Shown here: positions 1-8,674 of the stretch, piece by piece
Layout of the letters: each line of letters begins with the position of its first letter
Numbering within the stretch: position 1 is the first letter of the stretch
Source of the DNA: Pollutimonas sp. M17
GTDB taxonomy: Bacteria; Pseudomonadota; Gammaproteobacteria; Burkholderiales; Burkholderiaceae_B
NCBI RefSeq assembly: GCF_025836975.1
Contig: NZ_CP107548.1
Span: 2,976,001 to 3,040,000 of the forward strand
DNA length: 64,000 nucleotides
Direction of reading: 5' to 3'
Position numbers and translations under genes: made by a program
The notes under the pieces: generated by a model
Seen by the model: the letters and a program-made list of their open reading frames with translations, nothing else
What the model was told of the DNA's origin: nothing
Database searches by the model: none

Positions 1-22
1 AAGCGGCCTGACGGAGACCACC

Positions 23-2941
23 ATGCTAGAAACAGTCATCAAGCGCGATCGCGATTTCGGCACCCCGGCATCGACCAGCACGCAGATGGTTCGCGTAACC
101 ATAGACGGCACCGACATGAGCGTGCCGGCCGGCACCTCGGTCATGCGCGCCGCGGCCGAAGCCGGCATCAACATTCCCAAGCTCTGCGCCTCCGACAACC
201 TGGAAGCCTTCGGCTCCTGCCGCCTGTGCCTGGTGCAGATCGAAGGCCGCAAGGGCTATCCCGCCTCGTGCACCACGCCGGTCGAAGAAGGCATGGTCAT
301 CTGGACGGAAACGCCGAAGCTGCACGAGCTGCGCCGCGGCGTCATGGAACTGTATATTTCCGACCATCCGCTGGACTGTCTGACCTGTCCCGCCAACGGC
401 GATTGCGAGCTGCAAGACATGGCCGGCGTCGTCGGCCTGCGCAATGTGCGCTACGGATTCGACGGCGCCAATCACCTGAACGACACCGCCGACCTGTCCA
501 ACCCCTACTTCGCCTACGATCCGTCCAAATGCATCGTGTGCAGCCGCTGCGTGCGCGCCTGCGACGAAGTCCAGGGCACCTTCGCCCTGACGATCACCGG
601 CCGCGGCTTCGACTCCCGGGTTACGGCCGGCCAGAACGACAGTTTCCTGGATAGCGACTGCGTTTCCTGCGGCGCGTGCGTGCAGGCCTGCCCCACTTCC
701 ACCCTGATGGAAAAAACCGTCATCGACCAGGGCCAGGCCGAGCACTCCATCATCACCACCTGCGCCTACTGCGGCGTGGGCTGCGCCTTCAAGGCCGAAA
801 TGAAAGGCCAGGAAGTCGTGCGCATGGTGCCCTGGAAAGACGGCCAGGCCAACCGCGGCCATTCCTGTGTGAAAGGCCGCTTCGCCTGGGGCTATGCCAC
901 GCACGAAGACCGCATGCTCAAGCCCATGATACGCGGCGATATCTCCGAGCCCTGGCGCGAAGTCAGCTGGGAGGAAGCCATCTCCTATGCGGCATCCGAA
1001 CTGAAGCGCATACAGGCCAAGTACGGTCGCGACTCCATCGGCGGCCTCACTTCGTCGCGATGCACCAACGAAGAGACCTACCTGGTCCAGAAACTGGTGC
1101 GCGCCGCCTTCGGCACCAACAACGTCGACACCTGCGCGCGGGTCTGCCACTCGCCCACCGGCTACGGTCTTAAAACCACGCTGGGCGAATCGGCCGGCAC
1201 CCAGACCTTCGATTCGGTCATGTTCACCGACGTGGTCATCATCATGGGCGCCAACCCCAGCGCCGCACACCCGGTATTCGCCTCGCGCCTGAAGCGCCGC
1301 CTGCGCCAGGGCGCCAAGCTGATCGTCATCGATCCGCGCCAGATCGAATTCGTCGACGCGCCCCACGTCAAGGCCGACTATCACCTGCCGGTCAGGCCGG
1401 GCACCAACACCGCCGTGCTGACCGCCATGGCCCACGTCATCGCCACCGAGGGCCTCATCGACGAAGCCTTCGTCGATGAACGTTGCGAAGCGCCGGCCTT
1501 CCAGCAATGGCGCGACTTCGTCTCGCTGCCCGAGAATTCGCCCGAAGCCATGGAATCGGTCACCGGCGTGGCGGCGGCCGACCTGCGCGGCGCGGCCCGG
1601 CTGTTCGCCACCGGTGGCAACGGTTCCATCTACTACGGCCTGGGCGTCACCGAGCACAGCCAGGGGTCGACCACCGTGATGGCCATCGCCAACCTGGCCA
1701 TGGCCACCGGCAACCTGGGCAAGGAAGGCGTGGGCGTGAATCCGCTGCGCGGGCAGAACAACGTGCAGGGCTCCTGCGACATGGGTTCCTTCCCGCACGA
1801 ACTGCCCGGCTACCGCCACATATCCGACGACACGGTGCGCCGCCAGTTCGAGCAGGACTGGGGCGTGACCCTGCAGCCCGAGCCCGGCCTGCGCATACCG
1901 AATATGTTCGACGCCGCCATCAGCGGATCCTTCAAGGGCCTGTACTGCCAGGGCGAGGACGTCGTCCAGTCCGACCCCAACACCCAGCACGTGGCCAAGG
2001 CGCTGGCGTCCATGGAATGCATCATCGTCCAGGACATCTTCCTGAACGAAACGGCCAAGTATGCGCATGTATTCCTGCCCGGTTCGTCCTTCCTGGAAAA
2101 GGACGGCACCTTCACCAATGCCGAACGGCGTGTATCGCGCGTGCGCAAGGTCATGGAGCCCAAGTCCGGAATGGGCGACTGGGAAGTCACCTGCGCCCTG
2201 TCCAACGCCCTGGGCTACCCCATGAACTACAGCCATCCGTCCGAGATCATGGACGAAATCGCCCGGCTGACCCCCACCTTCCAGGGCGTCTCGTTCAAGA
2301 AGATCGACGAGATGGGCGGCAGCGTGCAGTGGCCTTGCAACGCCGATGCGCCCGACGGCACGCCCATCATGCACGTGGACGAGTTCGTGCGCGGCAAGGG
2401 CCGCTTCATGATCACCAAGTACGTGCCCAGCGACGAGCGCAGCACCCGCAAATACCCGCTGCTGCTCACCACGGGCCGCATCCTGTCGCAGTACAACGTG
2501 GGCGCCCAGACGCGGCGCACGCCCAATGTGCTGTGGCACAGCGAGGATCTGCTCGAGATCCATCCGCAAGATGCCGAGGACCGCGGCATACGGGAAGGCG
2601 ACATGGTGGCGGTGCAAAGCCGCTCGGGCGAAACTGTATTGCGCGCCAACGTGACCGAACGCGTGCAGCCGGGCATCGTCTACACCACCTTCCACTTTCC
2701 CGAATCCGGCGCCAACGTCGTTACCACCGACAGCACCGACTGGGCGACGGACTGCCCCGAGTACAAGGTCACGGCCGTGCAGGCGCGGCTGGTGACGGGG
2801 CCCTCGCAATGGCAGGCGAAATGGTCGCGCTTCAGCGACATCCAGCTTTCCCTGCTCGAGCAGCGCCAGCGCGATCAAGAGGCGGCATCGGCCGCCGCGG
2901 AGACGCCGAAGACGGCGCCCGTGCTGAGCCCCCAGGAATAA
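23..2941 (+). CDS. fdsA: NAD-dependent formate dehydrogenase, molybdenum catalytic subunit (FdsA)
   Basis: This 972-residue protein oxidises formate to CO2 at a bis-MGD molybdenum centre in the cytoplasmic Fds complex and passes electrons to the flavin/NAD subunits. The N-terminus is a [2Fe-2S] ferredoxin domain (Cys55, 66, 69, 83), followed by an H-x3-C-x2-C-x5-C site (His115, Cys119, 122, 128). Two bacterial [4Fe-4S] motifs follow (Cys170/173/176/180 and 213/216/219/223), then the [4Fe-4S] of the molybdopterin domain (Cys247/250/254/282). Cys375 in the VCHSPT segment is the expected Mo ligand, so this is the cysteine type, not selenocysteine. A GGAGACC site precedes the ATG. FdsG and FdsB, the usual upstream partners, would lie before the window. 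fdhD and fdsD follow directly, so the assignment is firm. Confidence 0.96.
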   Translation: MLETVIKRDRDFGTPASTSTQMVRVTIDGTDMSVPAGTSVMRAAAEAGINIPKLCASDNLEAFGSCRLCLVQIEGRKGYPASCTTPVEEGMVIWTETPKLHELRRGVMELYISDHPLDCLTCPANGDCELQDMAGVVGLRNVRYGFDGANHLNDTADLSNPYFAYDPSKCIVCSRCVRACDEVQGTFALTITGRGFDSRVTAGQNDSFLDSDCVSCGACVQACPTSTLMEKTVIDQGQAEHSIITTCAYCGVGCAFKAEMKGQEVVRMVPWKDGQANRGHSCVKGRFAWGYATHEDRMLKPMIRGDISEPWREVSWEEAISYAASELKRIQAKYGRDSIGGLTSSRCTNEETYLVQKLVRAAFGTNNVDTCARVCHSPTGYGLKTTLGESAGTQTFDSVMFTDVVIIMGANPSAAHPVFASRLKRRLRQGAKLIVIDPRQIEFVDAPHVKADYHLPVRPGTNTAVLTAMAHVIATEGLIDEAFVDERCEAPAFQQWRDFVSLPENSPEAMESVTGVAAADLRGAARLFATGGNGSIYYGLGVTEHSQGSTTVMAIANLAMATGNLGKEGVGVNPLRGQNNVQGSCDMGSFPHELPGYRHISDDTVRRQFEQDWGVTLQPEPGLRIPNMFDAAISGSFKGLYCQGEDVVQSDPNTQHVAKALASMECIIVQDIFLNETAKYAHVFLPGSSFLEKDGTFTNAERRVSRVRKVMEPKSGMGDWEVTCALSNALGYPMNYSHPSEIMDEIARLTPTFQGVSFKKIDEMGGSVQWPCNADAPDGTPIMHVDEFVRGKGRFMITKYVPSDERSTRKYPLLLTTGRILSQYNVGAQTRRTPNVLWHSEDLLEIHPQDAEDRGIREGDMVAVQSRSGETVLRANVTERVQPGIVYTTFHFPESGANVVTTDSTDWATDCPEYKVTAVQARLVTGPSQWQAKWSRFSDIQLSLLEQRQRDQEAASAAAETPKTAPVLSPQE

Positions 2942-2950
2942 GGAAGCAAG

Positions 2951-3811
2951 ATGAAGCCCGCCGGCCTGTCGCCCCCTGAACCGCAAGCCGCCGCCCCGGC
3001 GGGCAGCCGCTTGCGGCGGGTGCTGCGCGCCGGGGCGCAAACGCCCAGCCGCGACGAGACCGACCTTGTCGCGCAAGAGGTTCCGGTGGCGCTGGAATAC
3101 AACGGCATCGGCCACGCGACCTTGCTGGCCTCGCCCACCGACCTCGAAGATTTTGCCTTCGGCTTCTCGTATACCGAAGGCATCATCCGCTCGGCCCGCG
3201 ACATCTATGGCGTGGACATCGTCGAGCGCCCCGAAGGCATCATCATTCAGGTCGACATGGCCAGCGCCTGCCTGAATCAACTGAAGCTGCGCCGGCGCAG
3301 CCTGGCCGGACGCAGCGGCTGCGGGCTGTGCGGCATCGAAAGCCTGGACGAGGTTCGCCGCGACCTGCCCGCCCTGCCGGCGCCGCCGCAGCCGTTCTCC
3401 GCCGCCGCCATTTCAGCGGCGGTCGACCAGTTGCGGGCGCGGCAGCCGCTGCACCTGGCCACGGGCGCCACGCACGCCGCCGGCTGGGCCGGCCCCGATG
3501 GAAACATACGGCAGGTGCGCGAGGACGTGGGCCGGCACAATGCGCTGGACAAGCTCATCGGACACCTGATCCGCAACGCGCAGGACACGGCGCGGGGCAT
3601 CGCCGTCATTTCCAGCCGGGCCAGCTTCGAAATGGTCCAGAAGACCGCGGCGGCGGGCATTCCCGTGCTGGTCGCGGTATCGGCGCCCACCAGCTACGCC
3701 ATCCAGATGGCCGACGAACTGCATGTCCTGCTGGCCGGGTTCGCGCGCGGCTCGCTGTTCACCGTCTACAGCCATCCCGAATACCTAAGCATTCCAGGGA
3801 GCCCTACTTGA
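2951..3811 (+). CDS. fdhD: Formate dehydrogenase sulfurtransferase/accessory protein FdhD (FdsC)
   Basis: The 286-residue product belongs to the FdhD family. These proteins carry sulfur from a cysteine desulfurase to the molybdenum cofactor and are needed for formate dehydrogenase activity. The sulfur-carrying C-x2-C pair is seen at Cys124 and Cys127 (GCGLCG), and the family segment VREDVGRHNALDK is present. The gene starts 9 bases after the fdsA stop behind an AGGAAGCAAG ribosome site. Its TGA stop overlaps the TTG start of fdsD, so it is translated within the fds operon. In fds operons this gene is often called fdsC. Confidence 0.93.
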   Translation: MKPAGLSPPEPQAAAPAGSRLRRVLRAGAQTPSRDETDLVAQEVPVALEYNGIGHATLLASPTDLEDFAFGFSYTEGIIRSARDIYGVDIVERPEGIIIQVDMASACLNQLKLRRRSLAGRSGCGLCGIESLDEVRRDLPALPAPPQPFSAAAISAAVDQLRARQPLHLATGATHAAGWAGPDGNIRQVREDVGRHNALDKLIGHLIRNAQDTARGIAVISSRASFEMVQKTAAAGIPVLVAVSAPTSYAIQMADELHVLLAGFARGSLFTVYSHPEYLSIPGSPT

Positions 3812-4071
3812 ACAACATCGCACACCTGATCAGTCTGGCCAATCGCATAGGCCAGTTCTTCGAATCCTTCCCCGACCGCGGCGAAGGCATAGAAGGCATC
3901 GCCAACCATATACAGAAGTTCTGGGAACCCCGCATGCGCACCGCCATGCTGAACTTCCTTGAAGCCCAGCCCGACGGGCAGCTCGGTGAGACAGGCCTCA
4001 GCGAAATCGCGCTGCAGGCCATCAGCCAAAACAGGGAACGACTGACACCAAAAATGCCGACGACCGCTTAA
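3808..4071 (+). CDS. fdsD: Formate dehydrogenase delta subunit (FdsD), TTG start
   Basis: This is an 87-residue protein. A TTG start is chosen because AGGGAG lies 6 bases upstream and because TTGA overlaps the fdhD stop, a typical coupling arrangement. The translation begins with NNIAHLISLANRIGQFFES and contains EGIANHIQKFWEPRMR. That matches the small FdsD family, which is required for activity of Fds-type soluble formate dehydrogenases but binds no known cofactor. It is the last gene of the fds operon. It is easy to miss because the same frame stays open far upstream inside fdhD. Confidence 0.9.
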   Translation: MNNIAHLISLANRIGQFFESFPDRGEGIEGIANHIQKFWEPRMRTAMLNFLEAQPDGQLGETGLSEIALQAISQNRERLTPKMPTTA

Positions 4072-4099
4072 TTTTCCATCACTCAGCTTCATGCACAGC

Positions 4100-4143
4100 G
4101 CATCGGGTTTTCGTCCGATGCCGGGAGTCTTTTTGCCTTTTTT
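4100..4143 (+). terminator. Probable terminator after the fds operon
   Basis: A 7-bp stem, GCATCGG (4100-4106) with CCGATGC (4115-4121), is followed by two T-rich runs at about 4130-4134 and 4138-4143. It lies 28 bases after the fdsD stop and before the separately initiated MFS gene. The T-run is set back from the stem, so efficiency is uncertain. Confidence 0.4.
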
Positions 4144-4239
4144 CAACACAGGAATCGCTCGAACCCGCCATCCGGCTTTTCTTTCCACTTCTGCACAAAC
4201 GTAATACAGACTGCGCCAACGCAGTCGAAAGGAGACAAC

Positions 4240-5640
4240 ATGAGTACCCATTCTGCAGATCACGGCTTCTTCAGCAAAGAGCGCATAACCGCTCCGCCGG
4301 GCTTCAATCGATGGATGATCCCTCCGGCGGCGCTGGCGGTTCATCTATGCATAGGACAGGCCTACGCCTTCTCGGTGTTCAACAACCCGATGACCAAGCT
4401 GCTGGGCATCACCGAGTCCGCTCCGGGCGACTGGGACCTTCCCACCCTGGGCTGGATATTCAGCCTGGCCATCTTCTTCCTGGGGCTGTCCGCGGCCTTC
4501 GCCGGTAAATGGCTGGAGGAAGTGGGCCCGCGCAAAGCCATGTTCGCCGCCGCTTGCTGCTTCGGTGGCGGCTTCATGGTGGCGGCCATCGGGATATCGC
4601 TGCACCAGATATGGCTGGTCTATCTGGGCTATGGCGTGCTGGGCGGCGTGGGCCTGGGCATAGGCTACGTATCGCCGGTGTCCACGCTGATCAAATGGTT
4701 CCCGGACAAGCGCGGCATGGCCACAGGCATGGCCATCATGGGCTTCGGCGGCGGCGCCTTCATCGCCTCGCCCATGTCGGTGGCGCTGATGAAGCACTTC
4801 AGCTCGCCCACTTCGGTAGGCGTGGTCCAGACCTTCGTCGTCATGGGCGCCCTGTATTTCTGCTCGATGATGATAGGCGCCTTTGCCATACGGATTCCCG
4901 CCGCCGACTGGAAACCCGACGGCTGGACTCCGCCGGCCAACCAAAGCGCCATGATCTCCCGCAACCACGTGCATATCGACCAGGCCCTGAAGACCCCGCA
5001 GTTCTGGCTGCTGTGGTGGGCGCTGTGCCTGAACGTCACGGCGGGCATCGGCGTGCTGGGCCAGGCATCGGTCATGATCCAGGAAAGCTTCAAGGGCGCC
5101 ATTACCCCGGCCGCCGCCGCGGGCTTCGTGGGCGTGATGTCGCTGGCCAACATGCTGGGCCGTTTTTTCTGGTCGTCGGTCTCGGATTACGTAGGCCGCA
5201 AGAATACCTACTCGATCTTCTTCGTGCTGGGCACGGCGCTGTATTTCGGGGTGCCCGGCATGGGTTCGGCCGGCAACGTGGCTCTGTTCGTGCTGTTCTA
5301 CTGCATCATCATCTCGATGTACGGCGGCAGCTTCTCGACGGTTCCCGCTTACCTGGCCGACCTGTTCGGCACCCGCTATGTGGGCGGCATACACGGACGC
5401 CTGCTGACTGCCTGGGCCGCCGCCGGCATCTTCGGCCCGACACTGGTGAACTACATCCGCCAGTATCAGGTGGATCACGGCGTGCCCGCGGCGCAATCCT
5501 ATACCGCCACCATGTACTTGATGTCCGGCCTGCTGGTCATCGGTTTCATCTGCAATATGCTTGTCCGTCCGGTTGCCGCGCGCCACCACATGGGCAACGA
5601 ACAGCAAGGCCAGATGACGCCGGCCATGGCTACCAAATAA
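4240..5640 (+). CDS. OFA-family (oxalate/formate antiporter-like) MFS transporter
   Basis: This 466-residue inner-membrane protein has about 12 hydrophobic segments and the MFS loop signatures WFPDKRGMATGMAIMGFGGG and SDYVGRKNTYSIF. That places it in the oxalate:formate antiporter (OFA) family. It starts behind AAAGGAGACAAC, a strong ribosome site. It follows the formate dehydrogenase operon directly, and a 46-residue membrane protein follows it. The likely job is import or exchange of formate, oxalate or another small carboxylate that feeds FdsA. The actual substrate cannot be read from sequence. Confidence 0.88.
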   Translation: MSTHSADHGFFSKERITAPPGFNRWMIPPAALAVHLCIGQAYAFSVFNNPMTKLLGITESAPGDWDLPTLGWIFSLAIFFLGLSAAFAGKWLEEVGPRKAMFAAACCFGGGFMVAAIGISLHQIWLVYLGYGVLGGVGLGIGYVSPVSTLIKWFPDKRGMATGMAIMGFGGGAFIASPMSVALMKHFSSPTSVGVVQTFVVMGALYFCSMMIGAFAIRIPAADWKPDGWTPPANQSAMISRNHVHIDQALKTPQFWLLWWALCLNVTAGIGVLGQASVMIQESFKGAITPAAAAGFVGVMSLANMLGRFFWSSVSDYVGRKNTYSIFFVLGTALYFGVPGMGSAGNVALFVLFYCIIISMYGGSFSTVPAYLADLFGTRYVGGIHGRLLTAWAAAGIFGPTLVNYIRQYQVDHGVPAAQSYTATMYLMSGLLVIGFICNMLVRPVAARHHMGNEQQGQMTPAMATK

Positions 5641-5652
5641 GGGAGATTCACT

Positions 5653-5793
5653 ATGGAAAACACCACCAGCACCACAGCCGTCCGCTCGACGACCTCGCCC
5701 ATCCTGCTGATTATTTTCTGGCTGTATGTGGGCATACCCCTGGCCATCGGCGTGTGGGAAACGCTGCTGAAGGCCGCCGCCCTGTTCAAGTAG
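5653..5793 (+). CDS. Small membrane partner of the OFA transporter (MFS transporter small subunit)
   Basis: A 46-residue gene starts 12 bases after the transporter stop behind GGGAG. The product has a Ser/Thr-rich N-terminus and one hydrophobic segment (about residues 17-34, ILLIIFWLYVGIPLAIGVW) with a short amphipathic tail. Tiny single-span proteins of this kind commonly sit immediately after OFA transporters in proteobacteria and are annotated as an MFS transporter small subunit. Function is unproven. The position, ribosome site and terminator immediately behind it support a real gene. Confidence 0.8.
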   Translation: MENTTSTTAVRSTTSPILLIIFWLYVGIPLAIGVWETLLKAAALFK

Positions 5794-5815
5794 GGCCGGC
5801 GTCATCGAGCTGCAA

Positions 5816-5848
5816 AAAAACCCGCCTGTTTACAACAGGCGGGTTTTT
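5816..5848. terminator. Strong bidirectional Rho-independent terminator
   Basis: A perfect 10-bp stem, CCCGCCTGTT (5821-5830) and AACAGGCGGG (5834-5843), has a 3-base loop, an A-run before it and a T-run after it. It can stop the transporter transcript from the left and the stress-protein transcript from the right. Confidence 0.92.
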
Positions 5849-5883
5849 GCATGTGCCCTAAGCAAGAAATGCCGGGCGGCGCC

Positions 5884-6345
5884 CTAGGCCGATTCCTTGA
5901 CGCGGTATACGAGTACAGCGGTTTTGGCCAGGCTGAGCACCTTGATGGTCACGCTGCCCAGCAAAAGCCGTGACAAGCCGCTGCGGCCATGGCTGCCGAT
6001 GAAGATGAGGTCGCAGCCTTCTTCTTCAGCGGCCTGCACCAGGCCGTCGGCCACGTTGAAATTGGATACTGCCTTGGCCTTGGCCTTGACGCCCGCGGTT
6101 TCAGCGCGGTCGAGCACCGCCTTCAGGTATTTTTGCGCCTGTTCCTGGGCGGTCTTGTCGTAGTCTTCGTCGGTGATGGCATAGGCGGCGGCCATGCCAT
6201 CGAAGCCGACCGTGGCGGCAAACGGCTGGGTGACATACAGGGCGACGATTTCCGCGCCTGTTTCCCGTGCAAAGCAGACACCCTTGTTGGCAGCTTGCGC
6301 CGACAGAGCCGAGCCGTCGGTTGGAATAAGTATTTTCTTGAACAT
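5884..6345 (-). CDS. Universal stress protein (UspA family)
   Basis: This is a 153-residue single Usp domain. It begins MFKKILIPTDGS, with the first strand and acidic residue of the fold, and carries the C-terminal nucleotide-binding glycine motif in IGSHGRSGLSRLLLGSVT. These cytoplasmic ATP-binding proteins respond to starvation, redox or low oxygen. The ATG at 6345 is preferred over one 33 bases upstream because GGGAG lies 8 bases before it. It is a single-gene unit that ends at the shared terminator. Confidence 0.93.
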   Translation of the reverse strand: MFKKILIPTDGSALSAQAANKGVCFARETGAEIVALYVTQPFAATVGFDGMAAAYAITDEDYDKTAQEQAQKYLKAVLDRAETAGVKAKAKAVSNFNVADGLVQAAEEEGCDLIFIGSHGRSGLSRLLLGSVTIKVLSLAKTAVLVYRVKESA

Positions 6346-6438
6346 AGGGTTGGCTCCCAATCGGTAGTGAGGTGCCAACAGCTTAACCCCAACCGCCGTG
6401 AAAAAACAGTCGGTATATACGCGGGGTTTTGATCTGCA

Positions 6439-6780
6439 TCAAAGAGAGCGGGCTGCGTTGAACAGATGCGTGCAGCGCGTGCCCGTGCGGCAGTAGGCCA
6501 GCACCGGCGCGGGCAGGTCTTTGAGAAGCCGGGCGAACTTGACCACGTCGTCCTGGGTCATGGCCCCACTGACCACCGGTTGATACTCGACCGCCAGGCC
6601 GGCCGCGCGGGCCGCCGCCATGACCTCGGACGAGGCGGGCTGGTCTGGGCCGCCTTCGAGGTCGGGCCGGTTGATGATGACGCTTTTGAAGCCGGCGTCG
6701 GCCACGGCCTGCATGTCGCCGGCGGACAATTGAGGTGCAACGGCGAAGGTTTCGGTAAGCGGGTTGATGGGTACTGACAT
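6439..6780 (-). CDS. Beta-lactamase hydrolase-like protein (TIGR01244 / Blh phosphatase-fold domain)
   Basis: The 113-residue protein matches the Blh/DUF442 domain. It has the SVIINRPDLEGGPDQP segment and a cysteine phosphatase-like P-loop, CRTGTR, near the C-terminus. In larger relatives this domain is fused to a persulfide dioxygenase-like beta-lactamase fold and takes part in sulfide/persulfide handling. Here it stands alone. The catalytic Cys and Arg of the P-loop are intact. It is divergent from the GNAT gene, and the substrate is unknown. Confidence 0.85.
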   Translation of the reverse strand: MSVPINPLTETFAVAPQLSAGDMQAVADAGFKSVIINRPDLEGGPDQPASSEVMAAARAAGLAVEYQPVVSGAMTQDDVVKFARLLKDLPAPVLAYCRTGTRCTHLFNAARSL

Positions 6781-6827
6781 GGGAAGCTCCGGATGTTTAT
6801 ACTTGCGATTCGATTAAGGAAAATAGT

Positions 6828-7418
6828 ATGACCAGCGCCTCCGCAGTGCAAGCCCCCGCACAGGTGTCCAGCACCGACGGACCGGCGCGGGGCCGGCTGC
6901 TCGTACGCGACGCGCAAGCCGACGACATGGCCCAGGTGCAGCGTATATACGCCCACCACGTATTGCACGGCACGGCCACTTTCGAGGAAACACCGCCCAC
7001 GCTCCAGGAAATGCGGGAAAGGCGCGAAAAAGTGCTGGATCTGGGCATGCCCTACCTGCTTGCGGAACTGAACGGCCGGGTCGTGGGCTACTGCTATGCC
7101 TCGCCATACCGGCCGCGCGTCGCCTACCGGTACACCATCGAAGACTCCATTTACCTGGAAGACGGCCAGTCGGGCAAGGGCCTGGGCAAAGCCTTGCTGT
7201 CCACCCTGATCGAGCGCTGCGAGCAAGGCCCGTGGCGGCAGATGATCGCCGTCATCGCCGGCCACGACAACCAGGGTTCCATCGGCCTGCACCGCAGCCT
7301 GGGCTTTGCCCATGCCGGCACCCAGGCCGCCACCGGCTTCAAGTTCAATCAGTGGATCGACGTCGTCTTCATGCAGCGGGCGCTGGGCGAGGGCAGCGGC
7401 AGCAAGCCCGCCGGCTAG
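6828..7418 (+). CDS. GNAT N-acetyltransferase (phosphinothricin acetyltransferase-like)
   Basis: The 196-residue protein has the GNAT fold. It shows IYAHHVLHGTATFEETPP early on, the acetyl-CoA loop region GQSGKGLGKALLSTLIERC, and the C-terminal NQGSIGLHRSLGF segment typical of the Pat/YncA group. Such enzymes acetylate amino groups of small molecules, often phosphinothricin or methionine sulfone analogues. AAGGA precedes the ATG. About 20 N-terminal residues lie outside the fold. Its TAG stop overlaps the stop of the converging deacetylase gene by 4 bases (CTAG). Confidence 0.87.
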   Translation: MTSASAVQAPAQVSSTDGPARGRLLVRDAQADDMAQVQRIYAHHVLHGTATFEETPPTLQEMRERREKVLDLGMPYLLAELNGRVVGYCYASPYRPRVAYRYTIEDSIYLEDGQSGKGLGKALLSTLIERCEQGPWRQMIAVIAGHDNQGSIGLHRSLGFAHAGTQAATGFKFNQWIDVVFMQRALGEGSGSKPAG

Positions 7419-8260
7419 CGCCCCGCCGCGCTTGAAGGCCCGGCGCCGCGTGCCGGGTCCAGGACGATCCCGTACTCTTTCAGCCAGCCGCCCACCGCAT
7501 CGCTGCGCAAGACCTGGAATTCCGCAAACCGCTGCGCGCCCAGCCCGTCGCCCGCCAGTGCCTCGCCGGCCGGATGGCACATGATCGCATCGCCCTCTTT
7601 CGCCAGGCTCAACCAGTGACGCAGCAAGCCCGCATAGGCCGCTTCCCCGCCCTGGAAGCCGTACACCCCCAGGAAGCGCCGATTCAGCCCGAAACCCCGG
7701 TTGCGGGCCATGCGGCCGAAGCGGCGCGCTCCCAGCACGTCGATGATGCGGGCCTTCAGGCGCAGGGCCGCCGGCAGGCCGGTCAAGGTTGCGCTGCGGG
7801 TGTAGCGCAGCCACGGGCGCGCATCGGCATAGCGCCGCTCGAGCTCCGCCAGCAGCGTGCCCCGTATCTGCGGAAACTGGTGCACGTGCTGGTGGCCGTC
7901 GACGAAATCAGGACGCCGCCCCATCGCGTCCTCGAATGTGTCCAGCTGGCTTGCGATCTGGGCCTGTATACGTCCCGGATCCAGGCGGCGCAACCAGGTG
8001 CGCGCAATCAGGGCCGGCACGGGCAGATACAGGCCGGGCTGCCCCATCGACTCTGTGAAATTCAGGTGCAATCCCGTTTGCAGGCCGGGACACTCCAGCA
8101 AGAGAGGTGCGCTGGCCGAAAACGAGGGCCCCAGCGACAGGCAGCTGGTGGCATTCAGGCGGCCCGATCGCGCCAATTCCAGTATGCCGGCATCGATGGC
8201 CGGATTCATGCCAAAATCGTCGGCGCAGATCACAATACGCTTTTGTTCAATTTCGGGCAC
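7415..8260 (-). CDS. lgmC: ChbG/YdjC-family carbohydrate deacetylase (LgmC/HpnK-like), GTG start
   Basis: A 281-residue YdjC-fold deacetylase begins MPEIEQKRIVICADDFGMNPAIDAGI, with the metal-binding Asp pair (ADD), and contains DGHQHVHQFP and MCHPA, the other conserved metal/catalytic residues. The GTG at 8260 is chosen because GGAGAG lies just upstream; further upstream the frame runs antisense through the neighbouring gene. Together with a GtrA flippase and ArnT/ArnC-type transferases this matches the Bordetella lgm locus. There a deacetylase converts undecaprenyl-phosphate-GlcNAc to GlcN before it is added to lipid A. HpnK of hopanoid synthesis is the alternative, but no hopanoid genes are nearby. 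Confidence 0.8.
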   Translation of the reverse strand: MPEIEQKRIVICADDFGMNPAIDAGILELARSGRLNATSCLSLGPSFSASAPLLLECPGLQTGLHLNFTESMGQPGLYLPVPALIARTWLRRLDPGRIQAQIASQLDTFEDAMGRRPDFVDGHQHVHQFPQIRGTLLAELERRYADARPWLRYTRSATLTGLPAALRLKARIIDVLGARRFGRMARNRGFGLNRRFLGVYGFQGGEAAYAGLLRHWLSLAKEGDAIMCHPAGEALAGDGLGAQRFAEFQVLRSDAVGGWLKEYGIVLDPARGAGPSSAAGR

Positions 8261-8284
8261 CCGCTCTCTCCGGAAACAATAACG

Positions 8285-8674
8285 ATGCAAAAACTCGTAC
8301 GGCAACTGGCCTGGTTCATCGCCGTGGGCTGCGCCGCCGCCGCCACCCATTGGCTGGTGGTTGTCGCCGTCGTGTCGGCCGGCGGACTGGCGCCGCTGGC
8401 CGCCAACGTGGTCGGCTGGCTGGTGGCCTTCTGCGTATCGTTCGCGGGCCATTTCCAGCTTACCTTCAAGCACCACAAGGCTCCTGTGGCCCGGGCGGCC
8501 CGGCGCTTCTTCGCCGTATCGGCCCTGGGCTTCGCCGTCAATGAACTGGCCTATGCCTGGCTGCTGCGCGCCACCAATCTGCCCTACGACATCCTGCTGG
8601 CCCTGATTTTAATCGCGATAGCCGGCATGACCTTCATTCTCGGCCGGCTTTGGGCATTCCGGCACAAAAGCTGA
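8285..8674 (+). CDS. lgmD: GtrA-family membrane protein, putative lipid-linked sugar flippase (LgmD-like)
   Basis: The 129-residue protein has four predicted membrane spans and the GtrA-family pattern NVVGWLVAFCVSFAGHFQLTF and RFFAVSALGFAVNELAY. GtrA proteins are thought to flip undecaprenyl-phosphate-linked sugars across the inner membrane. The gene lies divergent from the deacetylase (24 bases apart) and overlaps the 3' end of the ArnT-type gene by 41 bases on opposite strands. Both neighbours work on lipid-linked sugars, which supports a flippase role in lipid A modification. Confidence 0.82.
   Translation: MQKLVRQLAWFIAVGCAAAATHWLVVVAVVSAGGLAPLAANVVGWLVAFCVSFAGHFQLTFKHHKAPVARAARRFFAVSALGFAVNELAYAWLLRATNLPYDILLALILIAIAGMTFILGRLWAFRHKS

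Noticed and set aside
26-3280. 1084-codon open frame antisense to the formate dehydrogenase genes
   Set aside because: It mirrors fdsA, whose domains are unmistakable. Long antisense frames arise from strong GC-biased codon use, and the product is His/Gly/Arg/Ala-rich without any domain.
4345-5805. 486-codon antisense frame over the OFA transporter (and similar frames over NnrS, serA, ggt, CaiB and others)
   Set aside because: Low-complexity His/Gln/Arg-rich translations opposite well-identified genes, with no ribosome sites or family features.
8261-8476. 72-codon upstream extension of the ChbG-type deacetylase
   Set aside because: It runs antisense through the GtrA gene. A GTG with a good ribosome site sits directly before the conserved ADDFG strand.
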